DNA of 64,000 bases from Aplectana chamaeleonis (taxonomy: Eukaryota > Nematoda > Chromadorea > Rhabditida > Cosmocercidae). Location: positions 62,001 to 126,000 of the forward strand of contig JAPDOI010000144.1 of assembly GCA_029168955.1 (NCBI GenBank). Direction: 5' to 3'. This document shows, piece after piece, positions 21,801-31,204 of the stretch (positions are counted from its first letter, which is position 1; every line of letters starts with the position of its first letter). Under the pieces are notes generated by a model that ran no database searches, was not told the DNA's origin, and saw only the letters and a list, made by a program, of their open reading frames with translations. The position numbers and the translations under genes were made by a program.

Positions 21801-23868
21801 CCTACCGTAGCAGCACCGTCCACTGACTAGACTAAAATGTACAAAGAAATTCTACTTATGCCGTCAGAGACTGAGCTCGAAATCGGTTCATCCTTCACGG
21901 CAGTGATAGAATGTCAGGACATGTTGCTGCTGCCCGCGACCAGTGACTCGACACAGTGCTTATCATCCATATTGACCGAAGATTGGCATGCCTGGTGAAT
22001 GTCGCGGTCGCAGGAAGCATAAAAGCGGCCTCAGAGGAAGCAGTCGATCCACGGTATTTGCGGGACGAACTGGAATGACCCGAAAGACTAACGTCTTCAG
22101 TTGCGACGCCAAAACGAACATTCGTTGGTCACCTACCATAGCCCTGTACTTAAACTTCAGCCTGTCAATCCTGACGTAGATGTTAAAGGGACAGGGGCTC
22201 TCTACACACCGGGGGAGGAGTTGTCCCCTTTTTGCAGTTCCAAACGTCACGTTACTCAATGCAAGCAAGTGGTCCCGAGTGGAATTAGAGCCGCAAAAGG
22301 CGGGACAACTCCTCCCTCGGTGTGTCGAGAGACCCTGTCTCGATGTTAAAGGCAGCATACACGCTCGCAAGCATAGTCGAGATAACAGAATAGATAGGTC
22401 CGCACGGCCCGCACTATGCCGTCAACGACGTTTGAAGCGCTGAAAACTGTCCAGGGTGACAATATTTGACAATGTTTGAGCAATCTCGCCTTCCACGCCC
22501 GTATTTTCACACCCCTTCGAGTAACAGAATGAGAATCGATACTTGTGAAAACGTGTGATAATTGAGAGTGATAGCACTATTAAATGGGAGTGCACGAGAG
22601 AAATAGCTTGGTTTACTTGAGTATAACATGTCTGCATACCTATTGACTCTCGTCCACTTTCGAGAATGCCGCTCTAATTTGGCTGACCTCTTGAAATGGA
22701 GGATTTTAACAGTGCACAAACATGTTATATTGAGGTAAATCGAGTTTTTTCTCTGCTGCACTCCCCTTTTATAGTGCTATCATTCTAAGTTATCACATGT
22801 TTTCTCAAGTATTGATTCTCAGTCTGTTACTCGAAGGGGTGTGAAAATACGGGCGTGGAAGGCAAGATTGCTCAAACATTGTCAAATATTGTCATCCTGG
22901 ACAATTTTTTCATCGCTTCAAACGTCGTTGACGACATAGTACGGGCCGTGCGGACCTATCTATGCTGTTATCTCGACTATGCTTGCGAGCGTGTATGCTG
23001 CCTTTAAGAGGTAAAAATATATCCTCTTTGACGCTCTCATTTCCCGGCTGAAGATATAGTGGAGTCCGCTAAGAGTGTCTCATTTACTTATCAATGAGAA
23101 GCGGTCGATTGGAGATCAATGAACATGAAACTCGTTGCAGCACAACCGCTCTCGCTCAATCGGTATTGAGCGTGCTGGTTTGGGATTCATGCACATTGAT
23201 CCGTAGAGACCGCTTCTTATTGATAAGTAAATGAGACACTCTTGGTGAACTCCACTATACAACTTGGGCTTTGACATCAATTTGAGCTCTCCGTCCATGC
23301 CAGTTCGTCTGCTAGCTTACCTTCCGTTGCCACAATGACTGCTAAATGTGGCTCCGAACTCTTACCCAACTTACATGCCATGTCCTCGGTTTGTCTGCAT
23401 CCATGAATTTTTCGGCACCGAATTCCTTGTCTGGCTTTGCGTAAGTCAGATTTGCCGCTTCAGCAGGGTCCTGAATTGAAGTATACTCTATTTAACACAT
23501 AGCTTTCAGTAAAATTCGATTGAAAACGCAACCTCCTCTTCTTCCTCCTCATCTGAATCTGACTTGCTGTGCTCATTTTTGTCGCCTCCAGTGGCATCCG
23601 TTCCAGTAGTGCTTGTCGACCTCTTCCGTTTCGATGACTTCTTGCCCTCCTTGGTTCTAGGTCGTTGCGCTCTTTCACTTCTTTCAAACTGAAATGAGTT
23701 TGCATGAGCCCAGATTGTCCCTTCAATCATGCCTATGGCGCGGTTTGAAGAGACTGCTGACCTCATCTTCATCCTGTCCCGCCCCAGATGCGGCGCCTTT
23801 GAGGAGAGCCATTCCGATTTTGCTCTTGATGTTCTTCATGTGGGGGCAGTGTCGAGCCAGCTTGGAAA
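12512..23868 (-). CDS. Ferlin-family (FER-1/dysferlin-like) gene, partial
   Basis: Ferlins are tail-anchored multi-C2 proteins that drive calcium-dependent membrane fusion or repair; nematode fer-1 acts in sperm. Recognised minus-strand exons: 23868-23762, 23688-23533, 23470-23375, 16041-15853, 15793-15623, 15565-15458, 13735-13646, 12842-12732 and 12653-12512. Order matches the family: linker, C2B, FerI, FerA, FerB. Junctions up to 15458 are GT-AG and phase-consistent. Not found in the window: C2A, the third C2 domain, DysF, the C-terminal C2 domains and the membrane anchor. It could be a live gene with exons in unrecognised places, or one broken by the element-rich interval 13736-15457. Best evidence is exons 16041-15458. 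Confidence 0.82.
12843..13645. other. Intervening ferlin sequence, no further exon recognised
   Basis: The FerA core exons would be expected here on the minus strand. No convincing in-phase candidate was found. Bases 12950-13080 are T-rich. Confidence 0.35.
13646..13735 (-). CDS. Ferlin exon near FerA entry
   Basis: A 30-codon phase-0 exon between CTTCTTAG and GTATGTT. It reads LADEIHQEVEINKGKPMKF and ends TIQ. In ferlins a segment of about the same length ending in (D/G)KP(I/M)xFEV leads from the third C2 domain into FerA. The next FerA exons were not recognised between 12843 and 13645. Assignment rests on the KPMKF motif, strand and order. Confidence 0.55.
13917..14110. repeat. Minisatellite TAGCATCGCTATGGCACTGAAA
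   Basis: Four or more degenerate tandem units of about 37-50 bp built on TAGCATCGCTATGGCA plus TGAAATGCAGCTC. It sits in the interval where the ferlin third C2 domain is missing. Confidence 0.75.
14309..14420. repeat. 22 bp minisatellite CCACATGTGGCATCGTAATAGC, ends inverted
   Basis: Units start at 14309, 14331, 14353 and 14375, spacing exactly 22 bp, each containing the palindrome CCACATGTGG. The last unit runs into GGCCGGCCAGGCC and an inverted copy follows, so the array folds back on itself. Confidence 0.85.
14909..15400. mobile_element. PIF/Harbinger-type MITE, copy A (ferlin intron)
   Basis: 492 bp flanked by TTA at 14906-14908 and 15401-15403. Termini are inverted GGCCCTAGTTATACACC. 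A 3 bp TTA duplication with GG-starting ends is characteristic of PIF/Harbinger. It lies in the ferlin intron 57 bp past the donor at 15457. The copy at 55577-56068 is the same length, opposite in orientation and nearly identical. No transposase; an open frame of about 80 codons within is conserved only because the copies are young. Confidence 0.93.
15458..16041 (-). CDS. Ferlin C2B domain and start of FerI
   Basis: Three phase-0 exons, 16041-15853 (63 codons), 15793-15623 (57) and 15565-15458 (36), with introns of 59 and 57 bp. They read VLLRVIEGRDL, the C2B opening of ferlins, then DPMWKQNLVFML (the C2 NP-W-x-E-x-F position), GEFCCPMGAIIHSPGRAV and SKWVALTTP (the family's G-x-IY-x-x-P-x-HA ... 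KW-x-L-x-x-P stretch), then an acidic loop, GFLK and VSICVFSMNDSPP, the FerI entry. The 57 bp intron is also open in frame, so it is easily misread as coding. The exon ends ISLR before an AG|GTGAG donor; a 492 bp PIF/Harbinger-like MITE sits 57 bp further on. Confidence 0.9.
16042..17461. other. Ferlin 7.3 kb intron, proximal part
   Basis: No exon accepted. At 16608 the 12 bases CAGTGCGTTTCA follow a TA and match the terminus of the Tc1-type element at 36004, suggesting an element remnant. Bases 17080-17180 hold short GCTGTGACGGCAGxGCTTCAG repeats. A poly-G run is at 17240. Confidence 0.4.
17462..17540. repeat. Small hairpin repeat (AGAAGAACTTATxGxCCAACCGG)
   Basis: An imperfect hairpin of about 80 bp; a more complete copy (arms CCAACCGGTTCGxACACTCAA) occupies 17902-17988, on the far side of the 336 bp element. 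Confidence 0.7.
17541..17876. mobile_element. 336 bp palindromic element, copy 1
   Basis: Inverted arms begin GGCCCCGTCATAGTCGGCCG. Inner sequence holds several GATAAAAATC words about 25 bp apart. TAAG precedes and follows the GCCCC/GGGGC termini, suggesting a 4-5 bp duplication. The inverted copy 2 is at 19758-20093. Confidence 0.82.
17902..17988. repeat. Complete copy of the small CCAACCGGTT hairpin
   Basis: Arms AGAAGAACTTATAGGCCAAC and GTTGGCCAATAAGTTCTTCT pair almost perfectly across a centre rich in TTCGAA. The first copy lies on the other side of the 336 bp element. Confidence 0.75.
18040..18340. mobile_element. Mutator-like MITE with 10 bp target duplication
   Basis: A 301 bp element with inverted ends of about 60 bp (ATAAGAACGTAAAG...). 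The direct repeat CTGGATTTTG lies at 18030-18039 and 18341-18350, immediately outside the termini. A 9-11 bp duplication with long inverted ends is the Mutator (MULE) pattern. No transposase inside. Confidence 0.92.
18379..19344. mobile_element. Long member of the GTCGGCATGGATC family
   Basis: Ends are GTCGGCATAGAC and CATGCCGAC in inverted orientation. Next inside come ACTTTGCGTT and then an inverted (G)GCGCAAACTCGGTG block at both ends. A further inverted block, CAGAACGTCGGAGGGCC and its inverse, lies deeper. The 966 bp body is GC-rich and non-coding. Short members of the family are at 39940-40080, 59296-59429 and 62447-62880. Confidence 0.75.
19758..20093. mobile_element. 336 bp palindromic element, copy 2 (inverted)
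   Basis: The same length as 17541-17876 and closely similar when reverse-complemented. CATAG flanks both ends directly, outside GCCCCCGTCATAG and its inverse, a likely 5 bp target duplication. Confidence 0.85.
20094..22178. other. Ferlin intron: no exon; hairpins and G/C runs
   Basis: An imperfect hairpin at about 20372-20525 is a diverged relative of 22188-22341 (shared GAGAGACAACTCCTCCCT and GTGGTCCCGAxxxGAATTAGA). Bases 20850-20980 are G/C-run rich and partly self-complementary. Open frames here are low-complexity shadows. A TTTAGTCT element lies at 21533-21836. Confidence 0.45.
21533..21836. mobile_element. TTTAGTCT-ended MITE (304 bp)
   Basis: Inverted termini TTTAGTCTAAC... and ...GACTAGACTAAA. 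Shares end sequence and GCGGCTGGC-like inner words with 63745-63876 and more distantly with 40305-40425 and 56980-57100. Confidence 0.65.
22188..22341. mobile_element. 154 bp hairpin element with 9 bp target duplication
   Basis: GATGTTAAA occurs directly at 22179-22187 and 22342-22350. Termini G(G/A)GACAGGG(G/T)CTCTC are inverted and 15 bp long; arms continue with ACACACCGxGGGAGGAGTTGT. The 9 bp duplication suggests a Mutator- or hAT-like integration. It landed exactly at the left TTAA end of the foldback that follows. Confidence 0.85.
22346..23007. mobile_element. 662 bp TTAA-flanked foldback (AGGCAGCATACACGC)
   Basis: TTAA at 22346-22349 and 23004-23007; near-full-length palindrome with arms of roughly 300 bp. 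Termini are AGGCAGCATACACGCTCGCA and its inverse. A second copy is at 59712-60348. No coding potential. Confidence 0.9.
23057..23257. mobile_element. 201 bp TA-flanked palindromic MITE
   Basis: TA at 23055-23056 and 23258-23259. Arms TAGTGGAGTxCxxxAAGAGTG and inverse, extending through TCATTTACTTATCAAT. A Tc1/mariner-type duplication. It lies in the ferlin intron 118 bp beyond the exon ending at 23375. Confidence 0.85.
23375..23868 (-). CDS. Ferlin linker exons (between C2A and C2B)
   Basis: Three exons. 23868-23762 begins with two bases of a split codon, then SKLARHCPHMKNIKSK and ends QDEDE. 23688-23533 is strongly basic then acidic (KEGKKSSKRKRS, later SDSDEEEEEE). 23470-23375 ends KFMDADKPRTWH. 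Introns are 73 bp (GTCAGC to TTTCAG) and 62 bp (GTTGCG to ATTCAG). Linkers of vertebrate ferlins between C2A and C2B are similarly acidic with a KRKR-like patch and end in a DKP motif directly before C2B. Here the phase-0 end after TWH joins the phase-0 start of the C2B exon at 16041. The linker identity is inferred from that order and phase; coding status is well supported. Confidence 0.75.
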
Positions 23869-26336
23869 CTGAACCTACCTTTGCTGAAATATTATCTTGG
23901 ACTGTTGTTTTTGGGCACTTCAACCTGTGAATCCTACAGATACCGAGCTCACTAACGTGTCAAGCTTATCAATCGTTGTTTATCTGAAGTTTGTGAAGTG
24001 TAAAGTATACCCCTTACTGTAAGTCACCTCGACGGGATGCAGGGAAGTAAATTCATACCAGCGGGAAGAGACGCACGGCAATGCTCAGTCGGCGAGGGTT
24101 AATGCTGTCTACCCTCAAGGAAACACGAAAGACATCTTATTTTACTGATCGTTGGGTAATCGTCTATAAATTGGGCGGCAGCGCGTCGAAGGTGAAATTC
24201 GGTGCAGATTGCAGGTCTGCACTTCGTTAGGAGGCTCACATGGCACATTCCGAAACAGTGCCTCGGCAACACTTTATGAGCGATTTCGCTCGAGCTCCTT
24301 CGGTCTCATCGCATCCATTTTAAAATCTACTCAGGTGACCTACAGAAAGTCAGTGCTCACGCCTTGCAGACCCAAAATGCGACAGCATCCCGTGCTCATG
24401 CAGTTGGCGCACCAAATGGTTGGCGGATTGCGAGTGCTGTCTTATCATTAGCTCGGGGCACGCAGGCCACATTACGTCCACGAGCTCTTTTAGCGCTCAT
24501 CGCAGAAGAAATTAAAGCTCACGTAAGCTTCTATACGTTTCTGTCTCGCACGATACATCCATGGGCACTCCTTCAATTCCGTCGTCGTGGCCGACTTTTG
24601 TGGAACCAGCTGCATACAGGCTCGCTAAAATGGTTGAGATAGGGAAATTGGGTCGTCCGGATCCTAGTAAAACCCTCAGGCCGTTGGAATCTTCGAAAAC
24701 GAGTCGAAACGGCCGTATTTGAGCCCTATCAAGCCAGCAAGATATGCCGCACCTCAATACAAACTCGTAAAGAGTGATTTCTCGAACACGGTTTTTTAAA
24801 AAAATTTTATGCTTCCATAGACATAAGCGTTCTTCTAGTACATGCTGTAAGAGTCTACAGACTTGACTATCTCAATCACTTCGTCACTAGCTTTGCTCTT
24901 TTGAAAGTAGTGTTCATAATAATCTTAGAATTGAGATTTTCGGCCAAATCGATTACTTGGTCCCCTGGTAGAGCTTAATTGACGACGAATCCTTGTCTTT
25001 TTTGTTCGGGTTCCAATACTACGAGCTCCAGTTCTTCGATTTATGGTATAAAATCAATTTCATTTTTGAGCGTGTACGCTGCCTTTTATAGGGAGCGGCT
25101 GGGAGCACTAATCTTTTGAGTAACCTGAGTAGTTACTCAGGGTTACGTTAAAATTTTTGTGTAAAGTATCACGTACCGTACTGCTTCAGCGTACTTATGA
25201 ATTGCACCATGAACCCGTCGTAAAACATAGCTGACCAATCCGTTCGTGTATGTTTGGTTTCGTTTTTGGAAAGTCGCAACGCAGCCACAGTTCAAGGCAA
25301 AGGATAAAAGGCGCTTGTGCGTTCGCATACTTCGAGAGTTTTGACAGTGAAGCAGCCGAGAAACAGCCCACCGGGCTTCGCAGCGGCTCCTGGTTGGCTA
25401 TTTCGCAGCTGTTTCTGGACTTTTCACAAAACGGACAAGAAGTAATCGGGAAGTAACCGAGATTTAACCGAGAAATCACGTGAGGTAATCAAAAGTAACC
25501 GATACGCAACCGTCGCCGGCTCGCCGAGCCCCCATCCGGGGCCACCAGAGGATGGGCGGGACCTCCAGAGGCTGAACGAGATCCAAGTACCTCAAACTTG
25601 GGTAATTGAACCGACGGAGGTGTTGACATCTGAATCATGAATCTGGATCGCGCCATTTACGTGCCTGGAGAGCATTATTTCTCGGCTATTTCGCTGCATT
25701 ATTTGGCGGCTATTTCGCGGCTATTACGCGGCAGGCAGGCATTTCACGGCTACTTCGAAGACTATTTTCCGGCTAAAACTGTCAGAGTAATTCCACTAGG
25801 CATACTCTTGGTTGCGCCATAATCGACGGCAAGGTTGTAATTCTCTTCTGAAAGTTGTGATTTTCTTTTGTAGAAAAAAATGAAAGTGTTGCAAAGGGTG
25901 AGTTTCCCCACACACACAGGCAGAATCATTATATATTCAAAGTCACAAATATGGATAAAAGCAGCAATAACAAGGAAAAAAAGAACTTTTCTCTGTTATT
26001 TCCATTTTTTTGTGATTTATCACTTTTTCTTTTGTTAATCCTGCGTTAATCTATTTTGAAGAGTTTAGGTGTTTCTGTGTGGAGAGGAGGAAACTTACCG
26101 TTTCTTAGCGTTTCCAATGCTTTTTTCAAAGTTTGGTAATAAAAATACAGGTTTATCATCGACTACGGCGCAACCTTACCGGAAATACCCAACCTCAAGC
26201 CCCCTTTTTTCCGTTTTCATAGACTGTATGATATCACTATGTTGAAAGCTATACACACGTGATAGACCAAGTACGACGTCACTGAATCTTGGCATAGTTG
26301 GTTGTTAGTAGTAGTTAGTTGTTACTTAGCTGACTA
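23869..26336. other. Region upstream of ferlin linker: nothing firmly assigned
   Basis: C2A exons would be expected here or beyond on the minus strand. The best fragment is at about 24018-24075 (minus, SRWYEFTSLHP before a GTGAC), but its phase does not match the exon at 23868, so it is not called. Bases 25670-25760 hold degenerate CGGCTATTTCG repeats; 25780-26230 resembles the left half of the foldback at 33318-34126. Confidence 0.35.
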
Positions 26337-28092
26337 GGGAACCTCGCTAGTCAGGTATGCGCTTTTGAGAGACTGTGAATGTTTCTTACAATTAGTCAAC
26401 TTGGATACGCTCTTTTCAAATCTGAACTCGGATTTTGCTACCGACATCTGCGAAAAAAAAAGTTATCTTCTTCTTCTTCTTTGCAGCCACAGAGAGGGGT
26501 TCTGTCATAGGTTCAGAAACTCGGCCACTAGCACTGGGTTCGTCCACAGATCCATTGTCGTCAGTGTAGTCGGTCTCTTCGGGCAATTTAACAGGTGCGC
26601 AGTAGTATGCCCTTGACTACCGCATTCAGGACACTCGTCAGGTTTGCTGTTGTCAATCCTATGCAAACATGACATAAGCATGGGGGAGTGTCCACAGCGT
26701 AACGATGCAAGGGTGCACCTGGCACGCCTGCCAAGTTCCATCTCTGTCTCGCTGACCTTCGGAGGTGCGACTCCCAGGATGGAGTTTATGGCAACTGCTC
26801 AAGTGTTCCATCACGAATCGGGTATGCTCCGCGCGCAGGAGACGGAGGCGTTCTTGTTGTGCTTCAGTCCATCTCTGCACATCTACTTTCGAGGGAGCAT
26901 CGGCGTACGGCTTTCTGATACATCTCTTTCTCACCGGGTTTAATACTCTTCGCGTCCCTGAATTCCTTTCGACGCCGGCCATTTGTAGAAGAATCCTCAA
27001 GAGAGCTGCAGCCACCCAGTGTCTCTCCCATGACAAAAATCCTTTCCGCGGAGGGATTGACGTCGGTTTGCACGGAGGTGATCTTCTTTCCTCCACACTG
27101 CAACGGCACGAACGTACGACATCTCGGCAGTAAAAAAGTTATAGCCGGTCAAAGTTCGTATTTCACGCCTTTTTTCTATCAAAAACGCGCATTAGAGTTT
27201 GCGAAATCCGGAAACGGACCTCATGCTTGTGTTCAGCCCCCAAAACTACCCCACTGAGCAAATTTTGAGTGAAGGCACATTTTCCAAACTTTGCACAGAC
27301 TGATAGCGTTTTGGACTTGTGCGGATTTTCGGTTGGGCGCTTATTTATACCTCTGAAAGCGTTAAAAAAATGTTGCAGATTTCACTCAAAATCCTTCCAG
27401 GTAGGTTATTTGGGGCGCTGATCACGGATCTATGGTTTATTTGACGAATTTCCGAGCTCTTCGATATGATTCGTCCAAAGCTTCCCATCGGGGGGAAAAT
27501 TTGATGGCAAACTGCGACATTTACCGATTTCCGGAGTGCTACGATAGATATGGCTCAAATTGCTGCTCTGGGGGTTATTTGCAGGGCTAAACAAGAATCT
27601 GCAATCCGTTTATCGATTTCTGACAGATTGCGGTACATAGGTTACAGTGGGTATACGGCAGCTTGGTCAAAGTCTCAGATTTGACTCAAAATTTCACTGT
27701 GTGTGTTATTTGGGACGCCGAACACGAATTTGAGATCCATTTTTTGATTTTCAAAGTTTTAAGGTAAGTAAAGTAAGTTAAAAGGCATAATGCCTACCGT
27801 AACCTACAGTCACCATAAGTCCAGCGACAAACAGACCCCAGATTCGCGTTCAGCGCCCTGTATAACCCCCAGTTGAAAGTTTGGAGCCGAATCCGAAAAT
27901 ATTTTCCCAAACGCCCTAAAAATTGGCTGATGGGTGGTACCCTTACCTTTTCACGAAGCTTCAAAAATGCTTATAACTTCGTTCAAAGATGTCCGTAGCA
28001 AAGTCCGAGTTCATGTCGAAGAGAGCGTATCCGAGTTGACCAAGAAACATTCACAGTCTCTCAAAAGCTCATACCTGACTAGCGAGGTTCCT
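26337..28092. mobile_element. 1.76 kb inverted-repeat element, TA-flanked, carrying a LINE fragment
   Basis: TA at 26335-26336 and 28093-28094. Inverted ends of about 115 bp begin (G/A)GGAACCTCGCTAGTCAGG and run through GAGAGACTGTGAATGTTTCTT. The interior holds the LINE 3' fragment (26463-27110) and copies of the GGGCGCTGAACACG repeat (27190-27860). It is non-autonomous. Confidence 0.82.
26463..27110 (-). pseudogene. LINE 3' fragment, same family as 377-1530
   Basis: The minus-strand frame 26741-26505 encodes the LINE C-terminus: TLASLRCGHSPMLM, LHRID, a Cys/His cluster CPECG...TTAHLL..CP, then DLWTN and FLNL before the stop. Beyond it lies a short 3' tail of AAGAAG repeats. Upstream frames (to about 27110) are probably the preceding, frame-broken part. 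It confirms the 3' end of the fragment at the left of the window. Confidence 0.8.
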
Positions 28093-28208
28093 TAGTGAGA
28101 TGAATATATAAGGGAAACTGGTTGTACTCTGAGCAAGCGTGTAAACGAGCATAACGCTGGTAAGAGGAAATCCAACCCGACCACATTTCTGGGGCCCACC
28201 GGATACTA

Positions 28209-28392
28209 TGTCATGAGAACATGGAGTTTGAGAAGACCTTTAGTATTCTTGCAAGGGAGTCACAAACTGCAGCGCGAAAAACTTTAGAGGTGTTTTGGAT
28301 TACTGCTAAAAATCCTAAAATGATCAGGAAAGATGAGTGTTTAGCCATAGCAGCTGTGCTCGCCCCGTTTCTTGACCTCTGTAGACAGTGAT
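28209..28392 (+). pseudogene. Unidentified coding remnant (possibly hAT-like)
   Basis: One plus-strand frame reads EFEKTFSILARE, then FWITAKNP and DECLAIAAVLAPFLDL before a TGA. LAIAAVLxPxxxL resembles the (A)xxLDPRFK region of hAT transposases. About 1.4 kb further, 29820-29890 gives AKRQRLLSVPAISGE, like the hAT C-terminal SIPA(T/S)S motif. Both readings are weak and no terminal repeats were found. Confidence 0.25.
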
Positions 28393-28399
28393 CTCAACG

Positions 28400-30684
28400 T
28401 CTTCCTGTAGCGAACGCGCGCCATCTGACCACCCAATGCATCTGGGACGGTAGTAATCCTTGCGAAACTACGAGTTTAAAGTTGCGAGCCAGCGTTCCAA
28501 ACTAGCAGAGTGAACTGATTGAAACCGACGCCACACACGCATCGTCATGCGAGATTTTGGGTTTCCTTGCAAAACTTTGGTATTTCCAGAGGAATTGAAC
28601 TCGCAGCGCTAGAGCCAAAACGGTGATCACTGGCGTTGCACAAAGATCGCGCTAGTACCCCGTGATGCTACCATTATAGCTAGCTCACATAGCAAACACA
28701 GCATTGTGAATTTGGCCACCTAGGGGTTCAGACTATGTAGCAGCTAATGTTAAGGTAACTAGTACTTTAGACGTAAAAACGATAGAGGAATGACGCATTT
28801 AAAATTAATCACTCAAGGTGTATTTAATGAAGTGGCTGGTCCAGCGGAATGGAAAACTTGTTTCCTACATAGTCATATATATAACACTTATTTAGGAGAT
28901 TATTTTGATTGTACTTTTTTCAATTGGATTCTGTTCACCTACCGAACAACAATACCAGGATCTCAATAAAGTGAGACTCCGGCGTACTCATTTTCCTCAC
29001 CATTCTTCGATGAATTTTATTAGACTTTTTGATTTCATTGCAAATATCATTGCTGTCATTTCCTGCCACAATTTTTCACCTTTCGATTCTTGTGTGAAGC
29101 CTACCCTAACCATCTTCATTGCCTGCTACAAATGTAGACGAATGAAATTTTCTGATTTCATTTCTAACTTTATTCGTTCGTCTGAACGATCGAAGGAGCA
29201 GAAATTTTTCCTTTTTGTTTGTTCGAACAAAAAAGTTTGTTTTCGCCTATCTAGGAATTTGTTTGAATGTGCTTTTTCATCCTTCTTTGATTTTTAGGGA
29301 AATCGTTTTCCAAAATTGAAAACGAAATCCTGGTCCGACTGTTGCAGCACGCAGCTCGAAGGTAATCGTGCTGGGACCACGGGGATTAACCCTCAAAGAT
29401 TGGGGAATGTTTTACACTCAGGTAGGATTTGTGCCCACGCGAAGTTCTACCCCCTTTAAAAAAATTGGTGAATTTCTTCATCAGTGTAATAGATTCTCGT
29501 ATCCCGTAATATCTACGGCTTTACTGAGACCAAAAACCTGTTTTAGGTGTCTCAAAAGTTGTATTGCTCGTTGCATTGCACGCTCCAAGAAACGGTGATC
29601 TATGCGCATGACCTCAGTCGATCACCAATCATCTAGGGAGGTGTCGATGTGCGGCCAGGATGACCGAGGGCGGCGACTATCGCCAGCCGGCTGTCGAAAG
29701 CTGGCTGGCTGTTCGACGACCTCGCATGATAGACGAAAAAGTTCTCCGCACCACTTTTCCTCCCCAAAGTGGCAGTGTCTCGCGCCTCCACCGCCTCTGC
29801 GCTGTTTCTCGTTTCTCTGCCCACCTAGCGAAGAGGCAAAGACTGCTGTCAGTTCCAGCCATCTCGGGAGAGTGCCCGAAACCATGAGGCAAACCCGCAA
29901 AAAGCTCCATAGAACGGAGCACAGGATAGGGAGCGGTTGACCATTTTGCTCCAGATTCGGGATATAGGTCATTTTGAGGTGGGGGAACCCTATGGATACA
30001 ATATGAAGTCTGTTTATTGCCATATCGCCTCAAAATCGGCTCTTCTTTTGAGGTCGAAACTCGCAGAATACCAGCATGTTTCGATCTTTTCGAAACTCAC
30101 AGTTTCGGAGGTATACCCCTGCAACGTAGGGCGCTCAATACTACTCTGGCTCGACGCAGATAAGGTGAGCATTGAGTGATCTTTTTTTGCTTTGTCTGGT
30201 AGATATCTCGAAGTAGATCATCTTTTTCCTCTGAAATTTGAAAGTGTTTGGACAGGTAAATCAATTATGTTCTGACTTTCCAGGTCCCGACGAAGGAGAT
30301 TGGCCGAAAAGTCAATTGAATAAAGTGATCAACATCTTGGTCCAGGCTCTGATAACAACTAACTGCTAAACACGCGCTTTTTCTCCATTTCCACCAGCTT
30401 CTCCTCCACAAAATTATTGCTTGGTTTCCCTGACCACGATATCCTAGAGGCTTTGCTGCTTCCACAAAAAAGACGGAGACGGTACCGGCGTGAATTCAAC
30501 AACTGCTTCGATAGCTGTTATTTTCTACGGCTTCATTGACAACTACTATGAGAACGCTTTATAACAACCTCAGCTAATACTAACAAACAGTATCACAAAA
30601 ACTGAACTGGCATTAGTAGACCCGGGAAGTCCTGTGACTCATCGCGATGATAAACAATTTAAATGATCAGCATTCTTATTTTAG
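28400..30684. other. 3' side of the receptor gene; no assigned feature
   Basis: Holds an A/T-rich open stretch (28905-29297, plus) with no recognised motif and the possible hAT C-terminus at 29640-29890. AAGGTAATCGTGCTGGGACCA (29359-29379) is shared with 58010-58065. Bases 30290-30684 may be receptor 3' untranslated sequence. Confidence 0.35.
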
Positions 30685-31204
30685 CTATCTCAATACTGGT
30701 TTGTCGTCGATTGTGGTGCTATCTGGTGGCAGAAGGAGTTCCTGCATAAGGCTATCAATAGCTGCCAGGCCGAATAATTTGGCCAATTGTACGTCTTCGA
30801 CTAAATCTCGAGCGATTGCCAACATCGGAGGCAACAGCAGAAGGAGATTCGGGAACCGACGTGGACTGTCGCGAAGTGGCGAAACTTGCCGCACATGGCG
30901 TTCGAAAGACTCAAGCACCTGCAGTTAGCAGAATTTCAGGCAGGAAGTCGGCATTTGATATAAACGCTCACCTTTTGGCGGGTCTCATCGATTTCACGGA
31001 ATGAGTCCTCCACTCCGTTCGCAACTGGGATGAACAAAATTAAACGGTGTTTTTTCTACAATAGTGAGTTTCTTGAACACTGGTTTCTTGAACTTACATG
31101 GATCGAAAAGGGCTATGGCCTTCAAGGCAACATACTCGATTTCGTTCATTTGCAACTGTCTCATCGGCTTTGTAAGGTGGTCGACTATACGAGCTGCTAC
31201 ATGG
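30685..31204 (-). CDS. Receptor exons 7-9: end of ligand-binding domain
   Basis: Three exons: 31204-31098, 31024-30972 and 30918-30685. Exon 7 joins exon 6 in phase (AA+C = Asn) and reads [10 protein letters not shown] ... [18 protein letters not shown], the helix 7-9 segment conserved in HNF4 receptors. Exon 8 supplies the [13 protein letters not shown] loop. Exon 9 carries the long helix 10 ([12 protein letters not shown]), then [20 protein letters not shown], which includes the AF-2 coactivator helix, and a 14-residue tail before TAG. Introns are 73 and 53 bp. Open frames on the plus strand here are antisense shadows. Confidence 0.94.

Noticed and set aside
24018..24075. Candidate ferlin C2A exon (SRWYEFTSLHP, minus)
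   Set aside because: Phase does not fit the next exon at 23868 and the acceptor is weak.
28595..28690. tRNA-like sequence on the minus strand (GAGTTCAATTCC B-box and TAGCTATAATGG A-box)
   Set aside because: T-stem and acceptor stem do not pair.
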